From the NCBI RefSeq assembly GCF_900880625.1, contig NZ_CAAHFB010000001.1, positions 1-64,000 of the forward strand: DNA of 64,000 bases. Direction: 5' to 3'. The notes beneath the pieces are model-generated. The model was not told the origin of the DNA. It did no database searches and saw only the letters and a list, made by a program, of their open reading frames with translations. The stretch's first letter is position 1, and every line of letters begins with the position of its first letter. The translations under genes and the position numbers were made by a program. This stretch comes from Halorhabdus rudnickae. GTDB lineage: Archaea; Halobacteriota; Halobacteria; Halobacteriales; Haloarculaceae. Below, in pieces: positions 44,861-56,569 of the stretch.

Positions 44861-45336
44861 GCGTTCGCGAGCCGATCGGCTCGCTTCACCAGCTGGCTCG
44901 GCTCCTGCAGATCGGGGTCGTCCTCGAGGAAGTTGTCGAGGCGCGGGCGAGCAAGCACCGCCAGACGGACGAGCAACTCGACCCGGCGCTCGACGCGCTG
45001 CTCGAGGACGCAATCCAGCAGGCCAGGACGCATCGACGACGACTCGAGTCGGTCATCGAGGATATCGAGGCCGAAAGCGTCGCCTATGAAGACATCGAAC
45101 CGCTGGTCGAGGCCCAGTATCAGGCCGACCAGGACTTCGACGACATCATCTACGACCAACTGTGCAACGCCGAGACGGCCTACAAGTTCTTCGACGACCT
45201 GCTCGAGGCGCTGGAAACCACCGACGCGACGTTCAGCGTCGACGGCGATCGTCTCCGATCGATCGTGCTGGAGTTGCGCGACGCGGAGGCGGCGGGCGTC
45301 GAATCCGTCACCGACCTCATGGAGGCCCAGTCGTGA
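44857..45336 (+). CDS. Acidic all-helical protein of unknown function upstream of a metal regulator
   Basis: 159 residues with a GTG start. Long amphipathic helices (LHQLARLLQIGVVLEEVVEAR, ALLEDAIQQARTHRRRLESV, EPLVEAQYQADQDFDDIIYD, ETAYKFFDDLLEALE) carry many Glu and several His, which suggests a four-helix ferritin-like bundle; a metal site cannot be proved from sequence. It lies 46 bases before a DtxR-type regulator in the same direction, which supports a metal-related role. Confidence 0.6.
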   Translation: MSVREPIGSLHQLARLLQIGVVLEEVVEARASKHRQTDEQLDPALDALLEDAIQQARTHRRRLESVIEDIEAESVAYEDIEPLVEAQYQADQDFDDIIYDQLCNAETAYKFFDDLLEALETTDATFSVDGDRLRSIVLELRDAEAAGVESVTDLMEAQS

Positions 45337-45382
45337 CTCGACAGATCTCTCCGACCGTCGTCTGTATCGGGAGGGTCGGACA

Positions 45383-45814
45383 GTGAACACGGCCGATCAG
45401 TACCTCAAGGCGATCTACTTAGTCCAGCAACAAACCGACGACCCCGCCTCGACGGGGCGGATCGCTGACCGACTCGGCGTCAGTCCAGCCAGTGCAAACG
45501 AGATGGTCGGCAAACTCGAGGAACGCGGTCTCGCCGATCACGAAAAGTACAAGGGTGTTACTCTCACTGACGAGGGGATCAGGCAAGCCAGAGACGCTCT
45601 GCGGACGTATTGCATCATCGAACGGTTTCTCCTGCAGGTCCTCGAAGTCGAAGAGTTCCGCACCGAAGCCCGGCAACTCGAGAGCGTCATCGACGAGACG
45701 GTCGCCGAGCGACTCGACACGATCGTCGAACGCGAATCGCAGTGTCCGGACTGTTTCGACGCCGAAAACGACGTGTGTGAACGTCTCACAGGCGGCCTCG
45801 AGGCATCGGACTAA
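45383..45814 (+). CDS. DtxR/MntR-type metal-dependent transcription regulator
   Basis: 143 residues with a GTG start (MNTADQYLKAIYLVQQQ). N-terminal winged helix with TGRIADRLGVSPASANEMVGKLEERGL and the KYKGVTLTDEG wing, then the metal-binding and dimerisation domain (ERFLLQVLEVEEF, LESVIDETVAERL). The C-terminal Cys pair CPDC replaces a bacterial SH3 extension. Members sense Fe2+ or Mn2+ and repress uptake genes. The metal is unknown. Confidence 0.9.
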   Translation: MNTADQYLKAIYLVQQQTDDPASTGRIADRLGVSPASANEMVGKLEERGLADHEKYKGVTLTDEGIRQARDALRTYCIIERFLLQVLEVEEFRTEARQLESVIDETVAERLDTIVERESQCPDCFDAENDVCERLTGGLEASD

Positions 45815-45877
45815 TCCCGGACTATCGTCGGAGCCTCTGTCCGGAGTGTGGACGAACTGGGGAACCCACAAGAGGGT

Positions 45878-46363
45878 CTACCGCGAAATCAGATTCTGCA
45901 ACCGATCGATGATACCCTCGTCATCGCCGAGCGTGAGATAGTAGGCGTCGCCGCCGTCTTCGTAATAGGCGTCGACCCGCCGGACGATCTCGAAACCCAC
46001 GTGCTGGTAGAACTGCATCGCCGGCCGGTTGGTCGTCCGGGCGTGACAGGAGACGCCGTCGTAGTCCGTCAGAACTCGTGCAACGAGACGCTTACCGAAC
46101 CCCTCGCCGCGGTACTCCGGGGCGACGGCCAGAAAGAGCATGTACCCGTCGCGACGAACGGCTGCGAACCCGATCAGCGTCGACTGCCGGCCTCGGTCGT
46201 GATAGAGATATACTGTCGACCGTCGGTAGGCGTTCTCGAAGAACCGACGACGCTGCCGTAGCATCCCCTCTTGCTCGCGGATGCGTTCCTTGAGGTCCCA
46301 CGCGGCGTCGACGTGTTCGTCGTCGCCACGTTCGACCTGTGTCGCCTCGACGGTGACGCTCAC
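45878..46363 (-). CDS. GNAT-family N-acetyltransferase
   Basis: 161 residues. The acetyl-CoA loop lies in YMLFLAVAPEYRGEGFGKRL (motif A, R-x-x-G-x-G), with RTTNRPAMQFYQHVGFEIV (motif B) after it. The fold and length are normal for a GNAT. Possible substrates range from protein N-termini to small amines; no choice can be made. It stands alone, convergent with the DtxR-type gene. Confidence 0.9.
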   Translation of the reverse strand: MSVTVEATQVERGDDEHVDAAWDLKERIREQEGMLRQRRRFFENAYRRSTVYLYHDRGRQSTLIGFAAVRRDGYMLFLAVAPEYRGEGFGKRLVARVLTDYDGVSCHARTTNRPAMQFYQHVGFEIVRRVDAYYEDGGDAYYLTLGDDEGIIDRLQNLISR

Positions 46364-46477
46364 TGCCGGATCATAGGGGGTTGTTCCCTATAATTCCACC
46401 GCCTGACGCGGGGTTTGCCGGGCGGTCGACCTGTTTGTCCCGTAACGCTTTCGGCCGTGCCAGCGGACAACTGTAGT

Positions 46478-47260
46478 ATGCCGTCGCTCACCGACCGTTC
46501 GCGGTCCCACGCCACAGGGGTGCGCGAGCGTCTCAGACAGTCGTTGTTCACAGGTCTCGCCATCACGGTCCCCCTGTTGATCACGCTGCTGGTCGTCAGT
46601 CTCGTCGCCGGGTTCGTCTTCGGATCGCTTGATCCGTTGGTCGAGATCTTCGAGAGGATTCTCGGCGCTGATAGCGGGGTCCCACAGATCGTTCTCGAGA
46701 TGTTGGCCGTCGTGCTCGTCTTTCTGGCGATCATAGTGGTCGGGTTCGCCGCAGAGAGTCGCCCCAGTGACGGCCATCTCGAAGATCGCTTCGACCAGGC
46801 CATGGGAAACATCCCCGGCATCGGGAGCGTCTACCGAACCTTCGACGAGATGAGCGAGATGGTGATGGACGCCGATACCGAGAGTTTCCAGGAGGTGAAA
46901 CTGGTGGAGTTCCCGACGTCGAACTCCTATGCCATCGGATTTGTCACTTCCGAGGCGGCCGAGAAAATAGAGCGCCCGACTGGCAACGAGGACATGTTGG
47001 CGCTCTACGTCCCGATGTCCCCGAACCCGGTGATGGGTGGGTACGTCATCTACGTCCCGACCGATCGCTGCGTCGACGTCGACATGAGCGTCGAGGAGGG
47101 GATCAAGTCGATCATGACCAGCGGCGTTTCGGTTGGCGAGGACGCGAACGACGGGGCGGCCGGGGACGTACTTGTCGACTCCGGTGATCCGTCTGTCGAG
47201 CGCCCGACGACTGGCAAGCGTCGTGCGGAGAGCACGGACAAGGACGGTGGCGATCCGTGA
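46478..47260 (+). CDS. DUF502 family membrane protein
   Basis: 260 residues from the ATG at 46478; the frame is open to 46415. Two membrane helices (LFTGLAITVPLLITLLVVSLV, LEMLAVVLVFLAIIVVGF) are followed by NIPGIGSVYRTFDEMSEM, PTSNSYAIGFVTSE and VPMSPNPVMGGYVIYVPTD, which are DUF502 hallmarks. The C-terminal 40 residues are a disordered acidic tail. Function unknown; the stop overlaps the archease start (GTGA). Confidence 0.9.
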   Translation: MPSLTDRSRSHATGVRERLRQSLFTGLAITVPLLITLLVVSLVAGFVFGSLDPLVEIFERILGADSGVPQIVLEMLAVVLVFLAIIVVGFAAESRPSDGHLEDRFDQAMGNIPGIGSVYRTFDEMSEMVMDADTESFQEVKLVEFPTSNSYAIGFVTSEAAEKIERPTGNEDMLALYVPMSPNPVMGGYVIYVPTDRCVDVDMSVEEGIKSIMTSGVSVGEDANDGAAGDVLVDSGDPSVERPTTGKRRAESTDKDGGDP

Positions 47261-47667
47261 ACTTCGACCTCCGGGAGCACACGGCAGACGTGGCCGTCGA
47301 GGCAACGGGGGCATCTCTCAGCGCGGTGTTCGCCGCGACGGCCGACGGCATGGCCGCGGCGATGTGTGAAGACGTTCCCTCCGACGGCGATCGGTTCGAT
47401 CTCACTGTCACGGCTGAGAGCCGAGAGTCGCTCCTGTTTGACTATCTGGACGAGCTCATCTACCAGCGTGACGTGCGGGCTGTCTTGCCCGTCGACAATC
47501 GGGCGAGTGTCGCCCGATCCGACGATGCATGGACTGTCGAGGGGAGTGCCCGGGGCGTTCCGCTGGATCGGATCGCCGCCCGCGAAGTGAAGGCAGTCAC
47601 CTACTCCGAGATGGTTCTGGAGGAAACTGCCGACGGATGGCGGGCCTACGTCGTCCTCGATGTTTGA
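47257..47667 (+). CDS. Archease, cofactor of the RtcB RNA ligase
   Basis: 136 residues with a GTG start. The Archease core is DLREHTADVAVEATG (metal-binding His and Asp), with LLFDYLDELIYQRDVRAV, AREVKAVTYSEM and a short VLDV end. It helps RtcB to turn over and to accept NTPs. It overlaps the DUF502 gene. RtcB lies downstream, with katG in between. Confidence 0.95.
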   Translation: MNFDLREHTADVAVEATGASLSAVFAATADGMAAAMCEDVPSDGDRFDLTVTAESRESLLFDYLDELIYQRDVRAVLPVDNRASVARSDDAWTVEGSARGVPLDRIAAREVKAVTYSEMVLEETADGWRAYVVLDV

Positions 47668-47737
47668 GCCGCTTTCTCTTGTCCGGTCTGGCTCCGTCTT
47701 CTGACGCGAGCGGATGGGGACTGCTACGACGCTTTGA

Positions 47738-49990
<2,253 letters not shown>

Positions 49991-50056
49991 CCACTCACTC
50001 GTCGCCGCTATCGACTGTTCGAACCTTACTTTGTACCACGGGCCGTAGCACCGCGT

Positions 50057-51517
50057 ATGACAACCTACGATGCCGGTGATTTCACTCTGGAGAAGGTCCG
50101 AGAGTACGTCTGGGAGATCCCCAAGGAGGACGAGATGCGTGTTCCAGCCCGCGTTCTCGCCAGCGAAGAACTCCTAGACGAGATCAGTGACGACCTCTCA
50201 CTCCAACAGCTCAAGAACACCACTCACCTCCCCGGAATCCAAAAGTACGCCATCGCGATGCCGGACGCCCACCAGGGCTATGGCTTCCCCGTCGGCGGCG
50301 TCGCGGGAATCGACGCCGAAACCGGCGTTATATCGCCTGGAGCGGTTGGTTACGATATTAATTGCGGCGTAAGGATGTTGAAAACGAACCTCACCTACAG
50401 CGACGTCCAGGGCCGCCAGGCGGAGCTCGTCGAGGCGCTGTTCGAGGCGATCCCGAGTGGTCTGGGCGGCGGTGGCATCGTCCAGACTGGCGTCGACACC
50501 CTGGAGGAGGTACTGGAACGCGGTGTGGACTGGGCCCTAGAGGAGGGCTATGCCGTCGAGGACGACCGCCGCCACTGCGAAGACGAGGGCGTTCGCCCGG
50601 GTGCCGACGCCGACGCGGTCTCGAAGAAGGCCAAAGACCGGGGTCGCCAGCAGCTGGGAAGTCTCGGTAGCGGGAACCACTTTCTCGAGGTCCAGCGCGT
50701 CACGGACATCTATCGGGAGGACGTCGCCGAGAGCTTCGGCCTCGAGGCAGACCAGATCGTGGTCCTGATCCACTGTGGCTCACGCGGTCTGGGCCACCAG
50801 GTCTGTACGGACTACCTGCGGGACATCGAGCAGACCCACCAGGGCTTGCTGGAGCAGTTGCCCGACAAGGAACTCGCCGCGGCACCGGCGGGTAGCCACC
50901 TGGCCGAGGAGTACTACGCGGCGATGAACGCGGCGATCAACTTTGCGTGGGTCAACCGCCAGCTTATCATGCATCGGACGCGGGAGGTCTTTGCCGATGT
51001 CTTCGATCGGGACTGGCGAGACATGGGGATGGAGTTACTGTACGACGTTGCCCACAACATCGCCAAGAAAGAGATCCACGATATTGAGGGAGAAGAGCGC
51101 GAACTCTTCGTCCACCGCAAGGGGGCGACCCGGGCGTTCCCGGCCGGACACCCCGAGATTCCGGCAGCCTATCGCGACGTCGGCCAGCCAGTCATCATCC
51201 CAGGGAGTATGGGTTCGGGAAGTTACATCCTTCGTGGCGGCGAACACTCGATGGCGGAAACCTTCGGCTCGACGGCCCACGGGGCAGGTCGTCTCATGTC
51301 CCGAACGGAAGCGAAGAACACCTACTGGGGAGAGGACGTCCAGGACGACCTCCGGGAGACCCAGCAGATCTACGTCAAGGCCCAGAGCGGTGCGACCGTC
51401 GCCGAGGAGGCCCCCGGCGTCTACAAGGACGTCGACGAGGTCGTTCGCGTCTCGGACGAACTCGGGATCGGTGATCGCGTTGCTCGGACGTTCCCGGTCT
51501 GCAACATCAAGGGCTGA
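50057..51517 (+). CDS. rtcB: RNA-splicing ligase RtcB
   Basis: 486 residues, no intein. Metal and nucleotide motifs: IAMPDAHQGYGFPVGGV, GYDINCGVRM (Cys metal ligand), LGSGNHFLEVQ, IHCGSRGLGHQ, PGSMGSGSYIL and TAHGAGRLMSR (near residue 408-418), the His of which is guanylylated in the family. It joins 2',3'-cyclic phosphate and 5'-hydroxyl RNA ends, chiefly tRNA exon halves. Confidence 0.97.
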   Translation: MTTYDAGDFTLEKVREYVWEIPKEDEMRVPARVLASEELLDEISDDLSLQQLKNTTHLPGIQKYAIAMPDAHQGYGFPVGGVAGIDAETGVISPGAVGYDINCGVRMLKTNLTYSDVQGRQAELVEALFEAIPSGLGGGGIVQTGVDTLEEVLERGVDWALEEGYAVEDDRRHCEDEGVRPGADADAVSKKAKDRGRQQLGSLGSGNHFLEVQRVTDIYREDVAESFGLEADQIVVLIHCGSRGLGHQVCTDYLRDIEQTHQGLLEQLPDKELAAAPAGSHLAEEYYAAMNAAINFAWVNRQLIMHRTREVFADVFDRDWRDMGMELLYDVAHNIAKKEIHDIEGEERELFVHRKGATRAFPAGHPEIPAAYRDVGQPVIIPGSMGSGSYILRGGEHSMAETFGSTAHGAGRLMSRTEAKNTYWGEDVQDDLRETQQIYVKAQSGATVAEEAPGVYKDVDEVVRVSDELGIGDRVARTFPVCNIKG

Positions 51518-51580
51518 GACTGCATAGTGTGGCGGGTCGAGATGCGTTACCACGACTGGGACCGTCCGAGCGGCGACTGA

Positions 51581-52036
51581 TCAAGGCCCGGTACCGCCGT
51601 TCCACTGTGCGAGCGTCGCCGAGCCGTTGACGCTTTCGTTTCGCCAGACGACGCTGACCCGGTCGTTCGGGCCAACCCGCGTTCCGTACGCACCACTTCC
51701 GCCGGCCTGGACGACATCGCCCGGCTCGACTGGCCGCGGTTCTTCCCAGCCTGCCAGGGCGGTCCAACTCGCACTCGCGTCTTCGCCTTCGACGTAGAGG
51801 TCCGTCGACGGGATCGAATCGCCGTCCTCGTGCGTGATGATGAGAGCGCTCGTCTGCTCGATGTGACGAAACGTGAATTCCGCCTCGGGTTCGCCCCCAT
51901 TGTCGGGTGCGAACAGGAACACGTTGATCCCGATCCCCAGAACGAGCAGGACCGCAAGCCCGACGAGCGTCACCACGGCCATCAGCTCCGAGACACCGCG
52001 ATCGTCACTCGCTGTACGGCTCCGGGACCCGTTCAT
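51581..52036 (-). CDS. Pilin-like secreted protein with class III-type signal
   Basis: 151 residues. DDRGVSELMAVVTLVGLAVLL and GIGINVFLF form a charged leader, cleavage-like RG-VSE and hydrophobic helix, as in archaeal pilin-type proteins, followed by an acidic beta-rich domain (AEFTFRHIEQTSALIITHEDGD, RVSVVWRNES). It is more distant from the two pilins at the left of the window. Convergent with rtcB. Confidence 0.75.
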   Translation of the reverse strand: MNGSRSRTASDDRGVSELMAVVTLVGLAVLLVLGIGINVFLFAPDNGGEPEAEFTFRHIEQTSALIITHEDGDSIPSTDLYVEGEDASASWTALAGWEEPRPVEPGDVVQAGGSGAYGTRVGPNDRVSVVWRNESVNGSATLAQWNGGTGP

Positions 52037-52218
52037 GCACGACGTGATATTCTCTCCCGAGCGATAAAACCACTGCCCCCTCGCGGCTTCTCTCTACGGC
52101 CCAGCAGCTCTGATCGTCACCCGAGCATGTGAGCGTACCCGTCGCGTCAGGGCGTTATTGAGAGGGCCCCGTACCTCACGTCACAATCCTTTTGCGTGGC
52201 GGTGCTGTCGGTTGACGC

Positions 52219-53229
52219 ATGCAGTCGGCGGGTTCCACCTGGTTTTTCCTGCAGAAGACGACTGACACCGGCGTTGATCTGTCTCGGGCGAACGAATGGC
52301 TCCCCTTTACCGTTCCCGATTGGTCGCTGGACCTCCTCGCTGTGGGTGTGGTTGTGCTCGTCGCCTGGAGTGTCTCTCGTTTGCTGGTTCGGCTGTTCAG
52401 TCGCCGGATTGCCCGCAGCTTCCGGCGACCGAGCCTGACGCGGTTGTCCATTCGCGGGATTCGCGTTGGCGTCTTCGGGTTCGCATTGCTGACGATCCTC
52501 CGGATATTCGGGTTCAGTCTTGGGGACATTACCCTGCAAGTAACGGTCCTGACGGCCGTGTTAGGTGTCATCCTCGCACCGATCGTCAGCAGCGTGGTCA
52601 GTGGTGTATTTCTGCTGGCCGACCAGCCCTACGAGATCGGTGACATGGTTGAACTCGCCGACCGTGACCAGCGTGGGTTCGTCGAGGACATCACGTTGCG
52701 TTATACGAAGATATTCACGCTCGACAATACGTTCCTCGTAATCCCGAACGGAACGATTCGCGAGCGGGACGTCATCAATTACTCGGCCGAAGACCCGCGG
52801 ACGCGCCGTTCGATCCCGGTCGTCGTGACTTACGAGAGCGACGTGTCGGCGGCCCGCGACTGCATCGAAGGTGCCGCGCGCCGAGTCGACGGTGTCATCG
52901 AGGGCGGCCCGAACATCCGGGTCGGGGCCGCCCGCTATCCCGCCGGCCCGACCTGTTACATCGACGAGTTCGGCGATCACGGCGTTCGACTGGTCTTGCG
53001 GTACTGGATCGAGGAGCCATACAAGTTGCTGGCGACGCGTTCGCGCGTCCAGACGGCAATTCGCGAGGCGATCGCGGACATCGACGTCGAGATCGCCTAT
53101 CCCCACTCTCACCTGCTGTTCGACGACACGAGCGGCGAGTTACGGGTCCGACAGGAAGCGTCCGGGACGTCACCTGCCGATCGACCGGCAGAGACCGACG
53201 GAGACGCGAGCCCGGAACCGCCGTCCTAA
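52219..53229 (+). CDS. Small-conductance mechanosensitive channel (MscS family)
   Basis: 336 residues. Three membrane helices (LLAVGVVVLVAWSVSRLLV, GIRVGVFGFALLTILRIFG, LQVTVLTAVLGVILAPIVSSVVSGVFLL), the last the pore helix, then the beta domain with YEIGDMVELADRDQRGFVEDI and TLDNTFLVIPNGTIRERDVINYS, typical of MscS. It vents solutes on osmotic downshock. Its last two bases overlap the stop of a convergent UspA gene. Confidence 0.95.
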   Translation: MQSAGSTWFFLQKTTDTGVDLSRANEWLPFTVPDWSLDLLAVGVVVLVAWSVSRLLVRLFSRRIARSFRRPSLTRLSIRGIRVGVFGFALLTILRIFGFSLGDITLQVTVLTAVLGVILAPIVSSVVSGVFLLADQPYEIGDMVELADRDQRGFVEDITLRYTKIFTLDNTFLVIPNGTIRERDVINYSAEDPRTRRSIPVVVTYESDVSAARDCIEGAARRVDGVIEGGPNIRVGAARYPAGPTCYIDEFGDHGVRLVLRYWIEEPYKLLATRSRVQTAIREAIADIDVEIAYPHSHLLFDDTSGELRVRQEASGTSPADRPAETDGDASPEPPS

Positions 53230-53630
53230 TCGAGCGAGGCGGTCACGACCTTACAGTCGAGTTCGTCGTCAAGGAAGGTAGCGATGTCGGGATCGTCGAC
53301 CAGCCGGCGAACCATTTCCCGCCATCGACTGACCTGTTTCTCGCCGATCACCACGGCGTCGGCGCTCTCGGCCGCGACTTCCTCGAGGATCGTCTCCTCG
53401 ACGAGCAGTCCTGTCCGGACCACGTAGCGTGTCCGCGAGAGCCGACCGAAGGACTCCTCGACGGCAGACTTGAGTTCCGAGCGCGTCACGTGTCCGTTCT
53501 CGTGAAAGAGATTGACGTGCAACACCGTCAGATCGGCGTCCCCCTCCTCGGCCACCTCGATGGCACGAGATAGTGTCGCCCGCGAATGGTCCGAGAGCGG
53601 ATATCTGACCGGCACGACGACTTTCGGCAT
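53226..53630 (-). CDS. Universal stress protein (UspA) family
   Basis: 134 residues from the ATG at 53630; the frame is open to 53741. It shows the UspA fold: KVVVPVRYPLSDHSRATLSRAIEVAEEG, LTVLHVNLFHE, and the last third with VEETILEEVAAESADAVVIGEKQ. The ATP-binding G-x2-G-x9-G(S/T) run is absent, so it may be of the non-ATP-binding kind. Convergent with mscS. Confidence 0.82.
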   Translation of the reverse strand: MPKVVVPVRYPLSDHSRATLSRAIEVAEEGDADLTVLHVNLFHENGHVTRSELKSAVEESFGRLSRTRYVVRTGLLVEETILEEVAAESADAVVIGEKQVSRWREMVRRLVDDPDIATFLDDELDCKVVTASLD

Positions 53631-53871
53631 TGACGCCCGATACACTGTCCCCTCGCCTGAACGTTTCGCTTTGGCTCGCTGTCCCGGTTTGCTATCGGGA
53701 CCGGGTCGCTGTCCGAGTGGCTTTGAGGAGATCGGACTCACGAGGTCTCGACTGTTGTCGCGGTGACCTGATCTATGGGGGGTCGAGCGTGGCGATATTC
53801 CGCTTTTCGGCGCATGGGCGGGACGTGATCGGTAGCGAAAGCCATAACCCCCGACGCACGAACGGGACTGT

Positions 53872-54456
53872 ATGAGCGCCCCACCGGGGGAGTACTACAC
53901 GGACGAACGGTGGCAAAATTGGATCGAGCGGATCGACGAGGAGGATATCGATCCGGAAGACGAAGACTCGGCACGCCTGCTTCTGAACCTGCAGGACGAC
54001 GCCGCGATCGCGGTCGCGAAGATCGTCACTGACTACCAGGACGGTGAACTCGAGGAGGAGGAGACTCTGGAGGAACTGGCAAAGGTCCGGGAAATCGTCT
54101 TGGCGGAGGTCGAGATGGACGATGAGGAGAAGCTGATGGTCGTCGACGGCGTCCAGACGTCACTCGTCTGTGTCTTTTACGCCGCCGAGGAGTACGTTGC
54201 CGGCGAGGTCGCCGAGGCGCCGATCGCCGATCTGATCGGGGCCGCGAGCGACGCCGAAGAAGGCGACGATGTGGACGCGGCACTGGGCTACTGTGCCCAG
54301 GCCGGTACGCGCATCTTCGCCGACGAGGAGGAGTTGTCGATGGATGTCGTCGACGATCTGGAGTTCGGGCTCGTCGCCGAGTGGGTCAACGGCCTCGACA
54401 GTCTCCAGACGGCATTGAGCGACCCCGAAGTCGTCGAAGAGGACGACGACGCTTGA
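53872..54456 (+). CDS. DUF2150 family protein
   Basis: 194 residues. It begins YYTDERWQNWIERIDEEDIDPEDEDSARLL and is helical and very acidic throughout (EMDDEEKLMVVDGVQTSL). It matches the archaeal DUF2150 family, whose role is not known. No membrane segment. It is alone, in the same direction as the surface-protein genes that follow. Confidence 0.8.
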   Translation: MSAPPGEYYTDERWQNWIERIDEEDIDPEDEDSARLLLNLQDDAAIAVAKIVTDYQDGELEEEETLEELAKVREIVLAEVEMDDEEKLMVVDGVQTSLVCVFYAAEEYVAGEVAEAPIADLIGAASDAEEGDDVDAALGYCAQAGTRIFADEEELSMDVVDDLEFGLVAEWVNGLDSLQTALSDPEVVEEDDDA

Positions 54457-54497
54457 TCTCCCGCAACCTTTTACCGACACCGTCGTAAGTAATCTCA

Positions 54498-56546
54498 ATG
54501 GCGTTCCGGGACGACGATCGTGGGCAAGCGATCCAGATCGGTGCCGTGCTGTTGTTCGCCGTTCTGGTGATTGCCTTCTCGCTGTATCAGGCGTTCGTCG
54601 TACCTAACCAGAACGCGCAGGTCGAATCGAATCACCTCCAGACCGTCGAAGGACAGCTGCAGGATCTCCGGGACGGGATCGTCAACGTACCGAAGACAGG
54701 GAATGGTCGGTCCGTTCGCGTCTCGATGGGAACGAATTATCCGGCACGGGCGGTCGCACTGAATCCGCCACCAGCCAGTGGGCAGTTGCGAACAGTCGGG
54801 ACTGCCGATCCGGCGGTCAATTTCACGATCGCTAACGCGAGAGCGCTCGACGAGGAGACGGCCGACTACTGGAACGGGACGAACCGAACCCGCGGTACGG
54901 GTGGGGTCGTCTATGAACCTGATTACAACCAGTTCCAGAACGCCCCGACACTTGTCTACGACAGCACCACGCTGTCTAGCCAACTTCCGGACACGAACTT
55001 CTGGGTGTCTGGACAGACGCTTGTCGATGGTCGAACGCTCACGTTCGTCGCGCTCGACGGTGTTCTCGATCGGAGTTCGAGTCGGTCTCTCACTGTCGAC
55101 ATCAAACCGATCAGTGCTTCGACAACCGATGTGCCGATTACGAACGAGTCGGGTGAAAACGTGAGTATCACGTTTCGATCCCACCGGAGCGCTGGCGACT
55201 GGCGGTCGTTGTTGGTCGAGGAGGGGCAGTGGCACAACGCGAGCGGCGGCCACGTCGTCGCGGTAGACGGAACGTCGGTCTCTGATCGGTTTGATCACGT
55301 TACGATTGAACTCGAGCGGAACGAAACCTACGAACTCAGGATGGCGAAATCGGCTGTCGGGACGGGAGCGACCACAGAATCGGAGACGTACATTACTGAT
55401 GTCGCTGGTGACGGCGCTGTTGTTTCTGAAGAAGGGGACGTTCCGATTGTCGTTGAAGCTCGGGACCGATACAACAATCCTGTTTCTGGCGTTCCCGTCA
55501 GAGCGACTATCGAATCAGGACAGAGCGGTTCCCTCGTCACTCCCACTGTCCGTACTGACGACGATGGTCGGGCACGGTTCACGTACAACTCTGCTGATAT
55601 TGATGGCAATTCACAGCGAAGTGTCCAAATCCATTTCACTCTGTCAGATACCATCGAAGCTTCCATTGACCCGAGAACTCCGGAAAACGTGTCTGTGAGT
55701 GTTTCCGTCCAGAATACGGACGGCAGCGGGATTGGTGGTGGCGGTGACGGAGGCAGCGATGCCTACACCGTCGAGTGGACTGATCCATCAGGACAGTCCG
55801 CGATAAATTGCCCGGACGGGGTTGACAGCGTCTGTACTTTCGACCCAAGCCAACAATCGACGGCATCTCTGACGATGGGTACGTCACCAATTGCACAGCA
55901 AGCATCCGTCGAATATGCGCTCAACGACACATCCGTCCTCACACTGTCCCGAACGACTGGACTGACCGATTCCGTCGGCGAAAACTCGACAGGCGTGACT
56001 GCCCTCGCTAATGGGTTCGTCAATGTATACGCGTCAAGTGGTTCGAGTGGTGATCGATTGACTCTTGAAGTCGTAAATGAATTCATAGGTCTGGTCTACA
56101 ATAACGATGCTGTGGCGGTTGACGGACCGGATTTCGGTGGCACACCTGGCGGTGTCGAACTTACCATTCAGAATGACTACAATCAAGACGTGATTATCAC
56201 TGACGTCAAAATAAACGAGACAACGGGCCCAATCGGACGTTTGAGTGACGATGAGCTCCCGAACGACCAGCCACGAACGACGGAGGTATACATCGAAACC
56301 GATCAAATTGACGGCTGGGTCGATGTCGGTGGCGGGACTTCGTTGCCGGCACAGTTCGATCTAAGCACTGACAGCCAGGACGCTGTCGTGTCGAGTGGCG
56401 GGGAGTTTCGGGTGTATCTCTATGAGTTCAAAAACAGTGGCGACAACCAAGTAGATATGTCGGATCGAGCGTTCACGCTCACTGTCTTTTACGAGACGGC
56501 AGACGGAAACGCATATACCAAACCGATCCGCGTGAACGTTCAGTGA
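54498..56546 (+). CDS. Large secreted protein with pilin-like N-terminus and Big-1-type Ig domain
   Basis: 682 residues. The N-terminus FRDDDRGQAIQIGAVLLFAV and the rest of its helix resemble a class III signal (cleavage after RG), so it may be attached to the cell surface by pilin-type export. A beta-rich acidic region follows. Residues about 300-385 look like an invasin-type Ig domain: VVVEARDRYNNPVSGVPVRA and RTDDDGRARFTYNSADI. A Gly-rich linker (GIGGGGDGGSD) leads to a further beta-rich end. The part from about 55.38 to 56.55 kb is visibly less GC-rich than the start. Confidence 0.75.
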   Translation: MAFRDDDRGQAIQIGAVLLFAVLVIAFSLYQAFVVPNQNAQVESNHLQTVEGQLQDLRDGIVNVPKTGNGRSVRVSMGTNYPARAVALNPPPASGQLRTVGTADPAVNFTIANARALDEETADYWNGTNRTRGTGGVVYEPDYNQFQNAPTLVYDSTTLSSQLPDTNFWVSGQTLVDGRTLTFVALDGVLDRSSSRSLTVDIKPISASTTDVPITNESGENVSITFRSHRSAGDWRSLLVEEGQWHNASGGHVVAVDGTSVSDRFDHVTIELERNETYELRMAKSAVGTGATTESETYITDVAGDGAVVSEEGDVPIVVEARDRYNNPVSGVPVRATIESGQSGSLVTPTVRTDDDGRARFTYNSADIDGNSQRSVQIHFTLSDTIEASIDPRTPENVSVSVSVQNTDGSGIGGGGDGGSDAYTVEWTDPSGQSAINCPDGVDSVCTFDPSQQSTASLTMGTSPIAQQASVEYALNDTSVLTLSRTTGLTDSVGENSTGVTALANGFVNVYASSGSSGDRLTLEVVNEFIGLVYNNDAVAVDGPDFGGTPGGVELTIQNDYNQDVIITDVKINETTGPIGRLSDDELPNDQPRTTEVYIETDQIDGWVDVGGGTSLPAQFDLSTDSQDAVVSSGGEFRVYLYEFKNSGDNQVDMSDRAFTLTVFYETADGNAYTKPIRVNVQ

Positions 56547-56569
56547 AACAGCAGGTAGACCTCTGATTG

